64,000 nucleotides of DNA from Hyphomicrobiales bacterium (GCA_900473795.1 UCMT01000052.1:62001-126000); one strand, 5' to 3'; positions 8,473 to 17,575 are shown, numbered from the stretch's first letter. The notes: generated by a model not told the origin, from the letters alone. A program made the numbers and translations.

Positions 8473-9477
8473 ATGTTGAATCCGACTGTCAAGGATGTAG
8501 CGAGAGAGGCTAGGGTTTCTGTTGGAACCGTGTCTCGCGTGCTGGCCAGAAATGAAACTGTAAATCCGGGGATCCGACAACGGGTGGAAGAGGTTATCGA
8601 AAGGCTGGGATACAGACCGAGCAGCCTTGGCAGGAGCCTGAGACTGAACAAGTCGGATATTATCGGTCTCATCATCCCTGACATCACGAATCCTTTTTTC
8701 GCGGAACTGGCCAAGCATTTGGAAACCCTCGCCTCGGCTGCGGGGTACTCTGTCTTGTTGGCGAACACCCATGATGATCCAAAAGCCGAGTGCAAGCAGG
8801 TTCAGAGCCTGCTCGGCCGCGTGCCTGCCGGGATTGTCATCGCGCCGGTCAGCGGCAGCCTGGTTGGAGGAATTTTGCCCGATGGCCTGGTGAGCGTTAC
8901 AATAGACCGCCCATTGACCGGGCATTCGCTGGTAGCGGTCGACAATTTCGAGGGTGGTCGTTTAGCGGCAAGCCACCTTCTGGAGCTCGGTCATCGCAGG
9001 ATCGGCTACATCAGTGGTCCCTCTACAACAGACGTATCTATACAGCGTCTGAACGGCTTTCGGGGCCGAATCGAGGAGGCGTCCTCCGACCGGGAGCAGG
9101 ATCTGGTCCAACTGACAGTTCTCGAAGGAAATTTTGACTACAAGTCTGGAGAGGCGATTGGACGAAAGCTCCTGCAGGGAAACGTGGGCCGGCGCCCGAC
9201 GGCAATCGCTACCGCGAACGATCAGCAGGCTATCGGCCTCCTGCGCGCTTCACGGGACCTGGGCATCCGTGTGCCGGAGGACCTATCCATCGTCGGGTTT
9301 GACGACATTCCGCTGGCGTCTCTTGTTCTACCCCGTTTGACAACGGTTCGTCAGCCGATCGAGGAGATTGCGGAAATCGCCATCCGCGCGCTTCTTGGAA
9401 GGGGACCGATTGTGGGACCGATCGCGCTGAGACCGGCTCTCGTCGAAAGAGACTCGACAGCGCCGCCCGCTTATTGA
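8473..9477 (+). CDS. rbsR: LacI-family repressor of the rbs operon
   Basis: A 334-residue LacI-family regulator. The helix-turn-helix TVKDVAREARVSVGTVSRVL and the hinge-type YRPSSLGRSLRLNKS make up the first 60 residues. The effector domain begins with IIGLIIPDITNPFFAEL and includes VSIVGFDD-like VGFDDIPLASL near residue 275. It is transcribed away from rbsB with the two operators between them, so it almost certainly represses the operon until sugar binds. The ATG at 8473 is three bases after GGAG; TTG at 8476 would give better spacing, so the exact start is unsure by one codon. Confidence 0.9.
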   Translation: MLNPTVKDVAREARVSVGTVSRVLARNETVNPGIRQRVEEVIERLGYRPSSLGRSLRLNKSDIIGLIIPDITNPFFAELAKHLETLASAAGYSVLLANTHDDPKAECKQVQSLLGRVPAGIVIAPVSGSLVGGILPDGLVSVTIDRPLTGHSLVAVDNFEGGRLAASHLLELGHRRIGYISGPSTTDVSIQRLNGFRGRIEEASSDREQDLVQLTVLEGNFDYKSGEAIGRKLLQGNVGRRPTAIATANDQQAIGLLRASRDLGIRVPEDLSIVGFDDIPLASLVLPRLTTVRQPIEEIAEIAIRALLGRGPIVGPIALRPALVERDSTAPPAY

Positions 9478-9602
9478 ACCAGTGCACAACCGGGACGCTG
9501 ATACGCCTATCGCCAACCCTTATTCTGCGCGGGTTACCTTCTGGAAAGTCGGCATGACCCGCCCGCCAACAATCGGGTTGGACCCTACTGGCTATGATTT
9601 AA

Positions 9603-10085
9603 CTATGAGATGGCAATGATCTCGACCTCTTGACCGCCTACGCCCACGATATCTCCAACAGATTTGCCTATCAGAAACTTTGCCACCGGGGACACGAAGG
9701 AAATCGATCCGGCCTTGGGATCCGCTTCATCCTCTCCCACGATACGATATGTCTGCACGCGCCCATCGCTACGGCTGAAGGTCACTGTACTTCCAAAAGC
9801 AACGGTATCAATGGAAGTTGGATCGGGGACAACCTGCGCCGTGCGAACTCTTACCGCAAAATAGCGCGTATCACGCAACGGATTAGCTGCTTGCCGCCGC
9901 CGTTCGTTTACGTCGTCGATCATGCTCGTCGCATCGTAGGCTTCGCGAGCTTGTTGCAATTGCAACTCCAGAGCCTTCAATCCCGCTTCCGTAACAAGAT
10001 TCGGATGAGGTGAAATAGGACGGTCAGGCAAGAGGGTTTCCGAAGCAGTTTCGGAACTCTCTTCCTTGGTGAAGGCAACGCTCAA
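9603..10085 (-). CDS. GreA/GreB-family transcription elongation factor
   Basis: A 160-residue protein with Gre organisation. The N-terminal part includes NLVTEAGLKALELQLQQARE, a coiled-coil-like helix. The C-terminal FKBP-like domain starts near residue 92 with TVAFGSTVTFSRSDGRVQTY, then IVGEDEADPKAGSISF, and ends with GKSVGDIVGVGGQEVEI. Gre factors enter the RNA polymerase secondary channel and stimulate cleavage of backtracked RNA. The TTG at 10085 is preferred over an upstream ATG-like start because GGAG lies eight bases before it and the resulting MSVAFTKEES N terminus fits relatives. It is not the housekeeping greA, which is usually about 158 residues with a different N terminus; a specialised paralogue is likely. 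Confidence 0.8.
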   Translation of the reverse strand: MSVAFTKEESSETASETLLPDRPISPHPNLVTEAGLKALELQLQQAREAYDATSMIDDVNERRRQAANPLRDTRYFAVRVRTAQVVPDPTSIDTVAFGSTVTFSRSDGRVQTYRIVGEDEADPKAGSISFVSPVAKFLIGKSVGDIVGVGGQEVEIIAIS

Positions 10086-10394
10086 TTTCGCACTCCGATC
10101 AGGCGCGGTATACTCTTCCGGCGTGCGGGGCGATTTGCCCCACACGTTTGTCAAAACAATGTATACACTGACAATAAACGAACCGCCAATCTTGACCCAT
10201 CGGTCGCCGACGCGATCTTGTTCTACGAAGTTTTCCGGTCGTCGCGGGCAAGTGTGAAGAGGCAGTATCCGTCCATTTCTGCGCAGCGCGCGAGCCAGCG
10301 AGCGGCATGAGATCCGGGCTTTTCCGAACCCCGCCGAGCACTCGGGAGACGGACCCTCGACAGTGCGGACTAGAAAAACGCGGTTCTCAATCTC

Positions 10395-11600
10395 CTATCC
10401 TACGTAGCTACGCTTTCGGAATGGGAGCGCCAACCGCCCGAGTGTGATGCCCCAATTGAGAATGGCAATAACCAAAGTCGTCTTCAGCAGAGCAGATAAA
10501 CCCAGGTAAACAATGACCTTGCCCGCAATAAACGGATAGCCGAACACGCCAATAAAATAGGAAAGGCTGAAAAGCAGCAAGGCTTGGGGAGTTTGGCCTG
10601 CTGGCGCCTGATTTGCCGCCAGACCGTTAATGACTGAATAGGTAAGGCCATATCCGACGCCCAGAATGATGGCAGCGAGCAGGTAGGTCGGGCCTGAGTC
10701 GACAAGTTCTATGAACATCAAAATCGAAACGACAATCAGACCCGTGAGCACGCTGGATGAAATCAAAGGGTCGCGTTTTACGACGAAACCGGCCACGAGC
10801 AGGCGGCAGGTAATCGCCGCGCTCATGAAGCCCAAAAAGAACAACGAATAATCGAGCTTATGCGCTGCGGCAAAGCTGGTCTGGAAGCTTGACAACCCGC
10901 CAAAGATGCAGCCGCCCAATCCCACCATGATGATAGGAAAAATCGCTTTGGAACGAAGAACCTCGCCTGCTGCGGCACGGTCAATCCGGCAAACCGGAGC
11001 TGCGCCTGTGTAGCTACGACGAAGCGGACCATCTAGGATGAAGAAAAACAAGCCGCCCACGAGCGCCGCTATGGCTGCGATGCCGAACGCCGTCTCTACG
11101 GGAAGGCCCAAGGACGACACGGCGCGCGCCACCAGAGGGCCGGTTCCGATGCCGCTCATCATGCTCCCGGAGAGGAGAGCGAAAAATTTTATCCGGTGAG
11201 CCGGCTCGACTAGTCTGGCGACTATGATCGGGCCCAATGTATAAAATATCCCTCAACCGATTCCGAGCATCAGGCCGCATATAAGCATCGCCGTTCCCAT
11301 GCCTGGCGCCACTGCGAATCCCCCACACGAAAGTGCAAGAAAAAGACTTGCTACGCCAATGGATTTCGCAAACCCCAACCAATCAGTAAGGTGGCCGGAC
11401 AGAACAACTGACAAGATGGTGCTGATCATCATGACGGAAATGACCGTTCCCGCAGTCCCCTCATTTCCGCCATGATGAGACATGAGCAACGACAGAAGGA
11501 AGGTCGTGCCGTAGGGGACCGACAGAAGATAGGCGGCAAAGCAGAATATGCCGAACAATCGGGTTGGAGCAGGTGCATCGTCGGAGATATTGGTGGCCAT
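10395..11600 (-). pseudogene. MFS transporter interrupted by one in-frame TGA
   Basis: The frame from ATG 11600 to the stop at 10395 would encode a 401-residue, roughly twelve-helix MFS transporter, but codon 116 is TGA (11253-11255). The sequence either side reads MLGIG-stop-GIFYTLGPIIVARL without any shift, so one TGG-to-TGA change explains it. The N part has MFS features such as SGHLTDWLGFAKSIGVASL. The downstream 280-codon part could start at TTG 11237 but would lack the first helices. It lies opposite an XRE-cupin regulator at 12006, which may control it. Substrate unknown. A sequencing error is the alternative. Confidence 0.8.
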
Positions 11601-12005
11601 GCGTGGTTACTTCCTTCAAAAAAAGAATCTGAACAATTTTCAAAAGCTTCGAGCAACAATGGCTTGGAGCGAGCCATGTCTTCGCAAGAGGCGGCAGAAG
11701 AAGCTCACTCGTCCTCGAGACCGGGAGCCTTTACGCATTGTCGGCCTTCCTTGCCGGGCCGTGCCATCGAAACAGCTGCCAACAAAGACGGGCTGGCCCT
11801 GAACTGACCAGTTGCGAAGAACGGCATCCAGGAATTTCCAAGTACGGGGGAATGTGGTTTGTGATCCACGTCATGGGCGGGCTCCTTCGAGATCGCCTGA
11901 TGATTTGCATTTTTGCGTACCGAACAAGTCCTTTTCTTTTTCTTCTTAACATATTGATTTTTATTGCGATGCTGTGATTATGTTGTGGTATTCTAAACAA
12001 CCGAA
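11601..12005. other. Divergent intergenic region, MFS / XRE-cupin
   Basis: About 405 bases between two genes transcribed away from each other. The last 100 bases before 12006 are distinctly AT-rich (around 11930-11995), as expected of a promoter region. No clear palindrome or gene was found. Confidence 0.5.
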
Positions 12006-12566
12006 ATGGAAGCGTCTGTGTCTGTAGATATCGGTAGCCGGCTGAGGTTCGTGAGGATCCAGCATAATCTCTCTCAACGCGAGCTGGCCAAACGCGCGGG
12101 CGTCACCAATTCGACGATTTCGCTGATCGAATCCAATTCATCCAACCCCTCAGTGGGCGCACTGAAGCGGATATTGGACGGCATTCCGATCGGCCTCGCG
12201 GAGTTCTTCGCCTTCGAGCCGGGAAAGCCAAAGAAAGCATTTTATGCGGCCGAGGAGTTGGTCGAGATCGGAAAGGGCAAGATCTCCTATCGCCAGGTTG
12301 GCGAAAATCTCTTCGGACGCAGTCTGCAGATTTTGGCGGAGTGCTATCAGCCGGGCGCAGACACCGGTAAGGTTCCGCTTGTTCACGAGGGAGAAGAGGG
12401 AGGCATCGTTCTGCGTGGACGCCTTGAAGTTACCGTCGACGATGAACGACGCATTCTCGGCCCAGGAGACGCTTACTATTTTGAAAGCCGCCGGCCGCAT
12501 CGCTTCCGCTGTGTCGGATCGTCAGTCTGCGAAGTTGTCAGTGCATGTACGCCGCCGAGTTTCTAG
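12006..12566 (+). CDS. XRE-family regulator with C-terminal cupin domain
   Basis: A 186-residue regulator. Residues 9-65 form an XRE helix-turn-helix (IGSRLRFVRIQHNLSQREL, then VTNSTISLIES). Residues 110-180 form a small cupin barrel (VPLVHEGEEGGIVLRGRLEV, LGPGDAYYFESRRPHRF). PuuR-like members of this class sense polyamines or amino acids through the cupin. It is divergent from the damaged MFS gene, whose loss may leave this regulator without its neighbour target. There is an alternative GTG start four codons inside. The ligand cannot be predicted. Confidence 0.88.
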   Translation: MEASVSVDIGSRLRFVRIQHNLSQRELAKRAGVTNSTISLIESNSSNPSVGALKRILDGIPIGLAEFFAFEPGKPKKAFYAAEELVEIGKGKISYRQVGENLFGRSLQILAECYQPGADTGKVPLVHEGEEGGIVLRGRLEVTVDDERRILGPGDAYYFESRRPHRFRCVGSSVCEVVSACTPPSF

Positions 12567-12744
12567 CGCTGCAACTTTTAAATTGGAGGTGAGCTTGCCT
12601 TGCCTGCTTACGTGCGGCTCCTGACGGGATTCGGATCGAGGATGAGGGCGTGCCATTTTGGTTTTGTTCATGTCAGCACACCTGCTTGCATGCCCCGGTC
12701 CGACTACGCGTTGGTCGCATTGGATTCGCAGATTTGTGTGCCGC

Positions 12745-12909
12745 TCAACCGGCGAATCTTTCCATATTAAAGCCACTAGTGGCGGGCGTGACGTTCAGGC
12801 GACCTGTCTTTACCAGCATTGCGTCCGCGTGGCTGGTGGTGGTCAGCATGACGACGAAGCCGACGGCGATCGCGAACCCGAATGCAAGATAGAATGTCTT
12901 CCAGGGCAT
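12745..12909 (-). CDS. Small secreted or membrane-anchored peptide, unknown
   Basis: A 54-residue product with a hydrophobic N-terminal segment (YLAFGFAIAVGFVVML, about residues 7-22) followed by TTTSHADAML, which looks like a signal-peptide cleavage region. The mature part would be about 25 residues (LVKTGRLNVTPATSGFNMERF). GGGAG lies eight bases before the ATG at 12909, supporting translation from there instead of from upstream extensions. It follows the Hint-domain gene in the same direction after 64 bases and may be co-transcribed with it. I do not recognise the family. Confidence 0.55.
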   Translation of the reverse strand: MPWKTFYLAFGFAIAVGFVVMLTTTSHADAMLVKTGRLNVTPATSGFNMERFAG

Positions 12910-12973
12910 GGATAGGACTCCCGTTAACAACACTTTGAACATACAATTCCATGAAAAGTTCCCTACCAACAGT

Positions 12974-13792
12974 TCAGCCAACCAGTTGCCCTGCCCGTGT
13001 CGCAATCCGCTCGAAGATGTCACGAACGGGTTCTCGAATCTGAAGCGCGCGACGTACCGGAGGCGGTAGCAGCGCCTTAAGGTGCTCCCGGCCGGAGACA
13101 AGGCTAGCGATTGGCGCGCAAGGCGTCATGTCCGTATGCGAAGCAAAGGGATAGAGGCGCGCGAATTCGGCGAAGTTGGTGAAATCCTCGTGGTTGCGCG
13201 TCTGGAGCAGAAAGGTTTCGGCGGGAGCGCCTTCCGCCAGGATCACATCGTGGGTGTCGAGCACGATATGAAAATACTCGATCGCATCGCGGTCTGCTGG
13301 CACAACGGGTGTGATCGAAATGCCGTTGACCAGATCTTTCGCTCTGATGAGAACGCCGTCAATCAAGAGTGCGTGGCCGGGAGAGAGATAGAGGTCCCGA
13401 TGGGGCGTGCGATCATCGAGGGCGTGCCGTGCAACGCGGATTGGTATCACGCTGTTCCACGACTGGCCGCTAGGGTGGTAGACACGGTGGCCGATCCATT
13501 TGATCGCCCTGGTTTCACCACGCACCGTTTCGACGAGATCGCCGGCGTGAAGATCCTCAATACAGATTTCGCCTGTCGGGGTCTTAAGAGACGTACCTCG
13601 CATAAAGCACATTGGGTTGCCTCCAGACCCGCCACGAGACTTCCCAGACTTGCTCTCGTTTTTCCACCACATCTTTCCCTTGGCCTGAGCCAATAACGGA
13701 AACATTGCTACTGCCGCGCTCATTGCCCCTGCCAGGCCGAGGAAACGGCGCCGAGGCCGGTTAGCGCCGACTTTTGGTTCGTGATTTGGCAC
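12974..13792 (-). CDS. Tat-exported Hint-domain protein
   Basis: A 272-residue protein with a twin-arginine signal (RPRRRFLGLAGAMSAA, about residues 12-27). Its Hint (Hedgehog/intein) domain starts at a catalytic-type cysteine in CFMRGTSLKTPTGEICIEDL near residue 62. Later Hint motifs are LSPGHALLIDGVLIRAKDLV near residue 143 and FHIVLDTHDVILAEGAPAETF near residue 174. Hint domains cleave or rearrange the peptide bond before the Cys. Here only about 60 residues precede it, so self-processing would release little beyond the signal region. The GTG start at 13792 follows GGAGGGAAGG. Function unknown; such proteins are frequent in Rhizobiales and Rhodobacterales. Confidence 0.8.
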   Translation of the reverse strand: MPNHEPKVGANRPRRRFLGLAGAMSAAVAMFPLLAQAKGKMWWKNESKSGKSRGGSGGNPMCFMRGTSLKTPTGEICIEDLHAGDLVETVRGETRAIKWIGHRVYHPSGQSWNSVIPIRVARHALDDRTPHRDLYLSPGHALLIDGVLIRAKDLVNGISITPVVPADRDAIEYFHIVLDTHDVILAEGAPAETFLLQTRNHEDFTNFAEFARLYPFASHTDMTPCAPIASLVSGREHLKALLPPPVRRALQIREPVRDIFERIATRAGQLVG

Positions 13793-14213
13793 GGCCCTTC
13801 CCTCCAAAGTGTCCAGACCCCAAGTTGAGCAGTCTGCTTCAATTCCCGCCACCAGAACATCACCCAATTCGTTGGTGTTCTGGAAGCGTCAAGCCTATCT
13901 TCTGGCGCTTAGCACCGCCTTTCGGGGGCCATTTTTGAGGGTTGCAATCGGTCCCCGTCGCTGAGCCTGTTGAACATTCGAGCGAAGCGGCGAAACTCGA
14001 ACCCTCCTCCTACGAACAAACCTCCAGCCCGCAGCAGGGGACTGTGGTCGCTGCTTACTGCCAGAGAGCCTCGGTGATTAGGTCATCAGCGGCCGGATCG
14101 CCGTGAGAACCGAGTGGATTTGATTGCGCGCTGCAGGGGATTTCCCGCGGCCGTAGATTTTTCGCGGAACGATCGGACTCCGCGGACGTTTGCTTATGCA
14201 AGGAGTGCGACCG
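13793..14213. other. Intergenic region containing a remnant also seen at the window's right end
   Basis: No intact gene in 421 bases. On the minus strand the stretch 13909-14010 reads GGFEFRRFARMFNRLSDGD, closely matching EFRRFAGMFRRLRN encoded at 63787-63830. The 39-base DNA segment at 13962-14000 shares about 31 of 38 positions with 63795-63832. It looks like the tail of a dispersed gene family or repeat. Confidence 0.5.
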
Positions 14214-14543
14214 ATGAAAAAGAAGATGGTCGAAGCGACGGTAAAGGTCCGCGGTAAACGTGTGGCCGTTGGGATCATGAATACGAAACAAGCGCTCGAT
14301 ATGCCTGCAGAAGAAGGCATGAAATTCAGCCACCCCGCCGGAAAGCCGGGAGAGACGGATGTACTTCTTAGTCGAAAAGAGCTCAAGCAGGCTCTAAGGC
14401 AACGTCCCAATCAGCGGCTGAAGCGGTCACTCGACGCAACAACGCCGCCCGAGATGGAATTTGAACCTATCAATGAACTCCTCGAAGAGATGGAGCAGGA
14501 GGATATCCCACAGCGCGAGAAAGAAAAAAAGCGGAAGTCATGA
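14214..14543 (+). CDS. Hypothetical basic/acidic protein
   Basis: A 109-residue protein without membrane segments. It begins MKKKMVEATVKVRGKRVAVG and has a charged C-terminal third (INELLEEMEQEDIPQREKEK) that is likely helical. AAGGAG lies eight bases before the ATG at 14214, so the earlier in-frame starts at 14190 and 14196 are less likely. No domain is recognised. It is an isolated gene; an intrinsic terminator sits 240 bases downstream. Confidence 0.6.
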   Translation: MKKKMVEATVKVRGKRVAVGIMNTKQALDMPAEEGMKFSHPAGKPGETDVLLSRKELKQALRQRPNQRLKRSLDATTPPEMEFEPINELLEEMEQEDIPQREKEKKRKS

Positions 14544-14659
14544 TCGAAAAAGACGTGTCCGCGAGCGCGCGTGCCATCATCGCGAGGTCGAAGAGATCAC
14601 AATGGCAATAGCATCGAAAGTTGGCGCGGATGCACTTGTTTCGATCTCGAACCCATTAA

Positions 14660-14785
14660 TAAACTTAATTGTTAGCGATCGCTCATTGAGGAACAATTCG
14701 CGGCGCCCGGTCGCTTGGCAGTCGGATCGGGCGCTGTGAGGAAAATCTATTGGCCTCTTCCTTCCCCTGGAGGAGGCCATTTTTT
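14660..14785 (+). ncRNA. Candidate small RNA with two hairpins and terminator
   Basis: Between the gene ending at 14543 and the convergent SDR gene lies an AT-rich stretch (14656-14675) followed by two stable hairpins. The first pairs GCGCCCG (14703-14709) with CGGGCGC (14728-14734). The second is a strong intrinsic terminator ending in TTTTTT. No convincing reading frame covers 14660-14785. It could be an independent small RNA of about 110 nt or merely the 3' UTR of the upstream gene. The 5' end is a guess. Confidence 0.4.
14752..14785 (+). terminator. Intrinsic terminator
   Basis: A 10-bp stem (GGCCTCTTCC with GGAGGAGGCC, one G-T wobble) and a 7-base loop are followed by ATTTTTT. This is one of the clearest rho-independent terminators in the window, acting on plus-strand transcripts. 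Confidence 0.85.
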
Positions 14786-14853
14786 GTCCCGCGTCGCCAA
14801 GTTCGAGCTATCAAGCGTTGCCGACAGTGCGATCTCTCGCGAAAGCTCCCACC

Positions 14854-15612
14854 CTAGTGGGCGGTATAGGCTCCATCTACAAGATGGTAGCTTCCAGAGA
14901 TGAAACTAGCTTGGTCCGACAAGAGGAAGCAAACAAGAGCGGCGACCTCTTGCGGCGTGCCACGTCTAGCCATCGGCTGAAGGGCGACCATGCGACGGGT
15001 GCTCGCTGTGTCTGAATGGTCCAATAGAAGTGGCGTTTCGATCCAGCCAGGACCCACAGCATTGATGCGAACGCCCATTCTGGCGTACTCAATTGCCGCT
15101 ACCTTCGTGAGTCCGACAACGCCATGTTTGGCGGCGGTGTAGGCCGATGCTGTTGGCAATCCAACACAACCAAGGATGGAGGACATGTTGACGATAGCGC
15201 CTCCGCTATTTTGCACCATCGCGGCGATTTCATACTTCATGCAGTAGAAAACGCCGCTGAGATTGACATTTAGCAATCTGTGCCACTCGTCAAGCGGATA
15301 GTCCGCCGTCGCTTTTCTAACGCCATCGGTGCCCGCATTGTTGACCGCCAAATGCAGCGCGCCGCATCTGTCGATAACAAATTCGACGAGCCTTTCCACG
15401 GCCTCAGGGTCGCTGACATCGACTGCAAGGTGGTGAGCCTGGCCCCCGAGCGAGCGTATCTCGGCGGCAACAGTCTGCGCAGCGTCTGCATTGAGATCGG
15501 CAACGACAACTTCGGCCCCTTCTTCTGCGAGTTGTCTCGATACAGCCGCGCCTATGCCCGAACCTGCGCCGGTTACAAGTGCTACTTTCCCGTCGAAGCC
15601 AAGTTTCATCAT
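14854..15612 (-). CDS. Short-chain dehydrogenase/reductase (classical SDR)
   Basis: A 252-residue cytoplasmic NAD(P)-dependent oxidoreductase. The Rossmann motif TGAGSGIG is at residues 14-21, NNAG near residue 91, the catalytic Ser near residue 142 (NMSSILG), and YTAAK near residues 155-159. VVADLNADAA after the second strand has an Asp at the strand end, which favours NAD over NADP. The ATG at 15612 is preceded by AGAAGG at six bases. Nothing adjacent indicates its substrate; the gene is transcribed alone toward the terminator at 14785. Confidence 0.85.
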   Translation of the reverse strand: MMKLGFDGKVALVTGAGSGIGAAVSRQLAEEGAEVVVADLNADAAQTVAAEIRSLGGQAHHLAVDVSDPEAVERLVEFVIDRCGALHLAVNNAGTDGVRKATADYPLDEWHRLLNVNLSGVFYCMKYEIAAMVQNSGGAIVNMSSILGCVGLPTASAYTAAKHGVVGLTKVAAIEYARMGVRINAVGPGWIETPLLLDHSDTASTRRMVALQPMARRGTPQEVAALVCFLLSDQASFISGSYHLVDGAYTAH

Positions 15613-15883
15613 GTCCACCCTTCTTGTTTGTTTTGATCCAGTCGAGCAGACGCGGATGGTCGGTGCAAGAAGTTTCATCAGACAGCGAGCGGGCCTCCTC
15701 ATCTCTTGGAGAACCTCAGTAGTCTCTCGGATCGGTAGCCGCGTGCCTGTACGCGGCCGTGGGCGTTTAAACAGTGTGCCCTCGAAGCTGCCCAATGCAA
15801 CGTCCCAACGAAGCGTGAGACTTGGTTCATTGGCGCTGGAATGTTAAAGACGAGATCGATGAGCGACTGCTGAGCAGGTAAAA

Positions 15884-16474
15884 ATGGACAGTGATGATAT
15901 CGCACGCCGGGCGTTCGTGCTCGGCGGTCTCGCTTTGATGGCTTCGGGATGTACCTCAGCAATAAGGCGGCTAGGGGAGCCTATTTCGATGGCGTTCGCA
16001 GCGGCGCCTGATCGTCGCTACCGTCGCCGGCATGTGCGCTATCAGGGAAACGAGCCGCCCGGAACAATCGTTGTCGATACATCGCAACGCTATCTTTATG
16101 CCGTTGAGCAAGGCGGCTGGGCCATGCGCTACGGCATTGGCGTCGGAGAGGAGGGGCGCACACTGAAGGGTAAGGCCACCATTGGACGCAAGGCCGTTTG
16201 GCCCTCGTGGACACCCACCGCCAATATGATAAGGCGCAAACCTCATTTGCAACAATATGCCTCCGGCGTGACCGGCGGTCCGCACAATCCGCTTGGTGCC
16301 TCCGCACTTTACCTCTACCGCGGCGGGCAGGACACGATGTTCCGGCTGCACGGAACGAACGAGCCGTGGACGATAGGCCAGGCGGTATCGAGTGGATGCA
16401 TTCGTCTGACAAATGAAGACATCATGGATCTTTATGAGCGTACCCCTTTGGGAACGACGGTATCGGTGATCTGA
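15884..16474 (+). CDS. L,D-transpeptidase (YkuD domain), probable lipoprotein
   Basis: A 196-residue exported protein. The N terminus ARRAFVLGGLALMASGC is a lipoprotein-type signal with a possible twin arginine and Cys23 as the lipidated residue. The YkuD domain runs from about residue 60 (GTIVVDTSQRYLYAVEQGG) to the end. The catalytic motif is HGTNEPWTIGQAVSSGCIR, with the nucleophilic Cys near residue 170. These enzymes make 3-3 peptidoglycan crosslinks or attach proteins to peptidoglycan in the periplasm; rhizobia carry many paralogues. Single gene, no obvious operon. Confidence 0.88.
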   Translation: MDSDDIARRAFVLGGLALMASGCTSAIRRLGEPISMAFAAAPDRRYRRRHVRYQGNEPPGTIVVDTSQRYLYAVEQGGWAMRYGIGVGEEGRTLKGKATIGRKAVWPSWTPTANMIRRKPHLQQYASGVTGGPHNPLGASALYLYRGGQDTMFRLHGTNEPWTIGQAVSSGCIRLTNEDIMDLYERTPLGTTVSVI

Positions 16475-16662
16475 TAATGTGTGCGTCTGCAGATTCAGTA
16501 TTGAAAGCGATGCAACGTGTCCTAGTTGTCGTCAGACAGCTCGGTGAGGGCAACCCGACGCTAGCTGTGTTCTTTTTGCACTAGGCGCCGGTGTAATTCG
16601 TCCGTATTACTGTAAGCGTTGCCTTCGATAATCTGAATCCGTGTTGAGGAGAGGAGTACTTG

Positions 16663-16800
16663 ATGAGCAGAATTCTGATCGTGATTGTAGCCTTGTTTTC
16701 CGTTGCCAGTTTGAGTGCATGCGGAGCAATTGGCAAAGGCAAGGGGAAATCCCCGCCGCCGGCCGTCGATACAGTGGAACCGGCGCCGGTCTATAAGTGA
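16663..16800 (+). CDS. Small lipoprotein
   Basis: A 45-residue precursor. Residues 1-19 form a signal (ILIVIVALFSVAS) with lipobox LSAC and Cys20 as the acylation site. The mature 26-residue part is GAIGKGKGKSPPPAVDTVEP followed by APVYK. A very strong Shine-Dalgarno (GAGGAGAGGAG) precedes the ATG. Short lipoproteins with a KGK and proline-rich tail ending in YK are common in Rhizobiaceae; their role is unknown, though the size recalls LptM-like helper lipoproteins. An imperfect hairpin follows at 16818-16841. Confidence 0.75.
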   Translation: MSRILIVIVALFSVASLSACGAIGKGKGKSPPPAVDTVEPAPVYK

Positions 16801-16934
16801 CCGCAACTCTGATCCATGGGGAAGGGCTTCTTGCCCTCCCCCACCATGCAATCGGCTGAACGGACAGGGTCGCGTGCGGCCCTGCCACTCAGATCGGAGA
16901 AAGCCTGCTGCGTAAAGGGTTCGGGAGACAGAGC

Positions 16935-17510
16935 GTGGCAATAGCGCTCACAACACGACGAATAGCGATCGCAGTCATGCTGGCATTATCGGCCGCAGCC
17001 TGCCAGACGCAAGACAAGCAACCTGAACCGCGTTTTGTTTCGGATGCTCGCCCCGCCTTTGAAAACAAAGAAAGCTGGTATTTCATCGAATTCCGCTCTC
17101 GCTACGCCCTCAGCTATGGCCATTCCTATGTGATCTTCGGACGCGCAGGTGCGGCTGGGGAGATGATTGATCCGGAGGTCGCAGGCCTCGCCCCTGCTAC
17201 GGCTAGTACGACGCCCTATGTCCTGGGCCATTTTTTGCCGGTGCCGGCCGAGACTGGAGCAAGCGATGGTGACTTGGAAGAGGAGTACCGGTCGGCAAGC
17301 TGGCGCGTTATGTTGACCGAAGCCCAGTACAAAAAAACCGTTGCCCACATACGGCAGCTGAAGGCAAAATCCCGGTTCTGGCAGGCGTCGGTCTACAATT
17401 GCAACGCTTTTGTCGCGGACATTGCACGCTCCATGGGGTATAAAGCCCCCAGTATCTGGCTCAGGCCCCAACAATTCATTACGAAACTTCGAGAGATGAA
17501 CGTGGGGTGA
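16935..17510 (+). CDS. Lipoprotein with a possible permuted papain-like fold
   Basis: A 191-residue protein with a lipoprotein signal (IAIAVMLALSAAAC, Cys23). Residues around 47-66 read SWYFIEFRSRYALSYGHSYV and carry a His after a tyrosine-rich strand. Residues around 152-165 read ASVYNCNAFVADIA and carry a Cys in the NCN context. The order His first, then NC near the C terminus, matches permuted NlpC/P60-like (DUF4105-type) cysteine peptidases, which act on the cell envelope. That assignment is an inference from motif order. The GTG start is seven bases after GGGAG. Confidence 0.65.
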   Translation: MAIALTTRRIAIAVMLALSAAACQTQDKQPEPRFVSDARPAFENKESWYFIEFRSRYALSYGHSYVIFGRAGAAGEMIDPEVAGLAPATASTTPYVLGHFLPVPAETGASDGDLEEEYRSASWRVMLTEAQYKKTVAHIRQLKAKSRFWQASVYNCNAFVADIARSMGYKAPSIWLRPQQFITKLREMNVG

Positions 17511-17575
17511 GTGCGGCCCGCTGACTCCTTGTGCGCCACGTTGATGGCAGATCACAGAAAGGCCGGTGACCCAAA

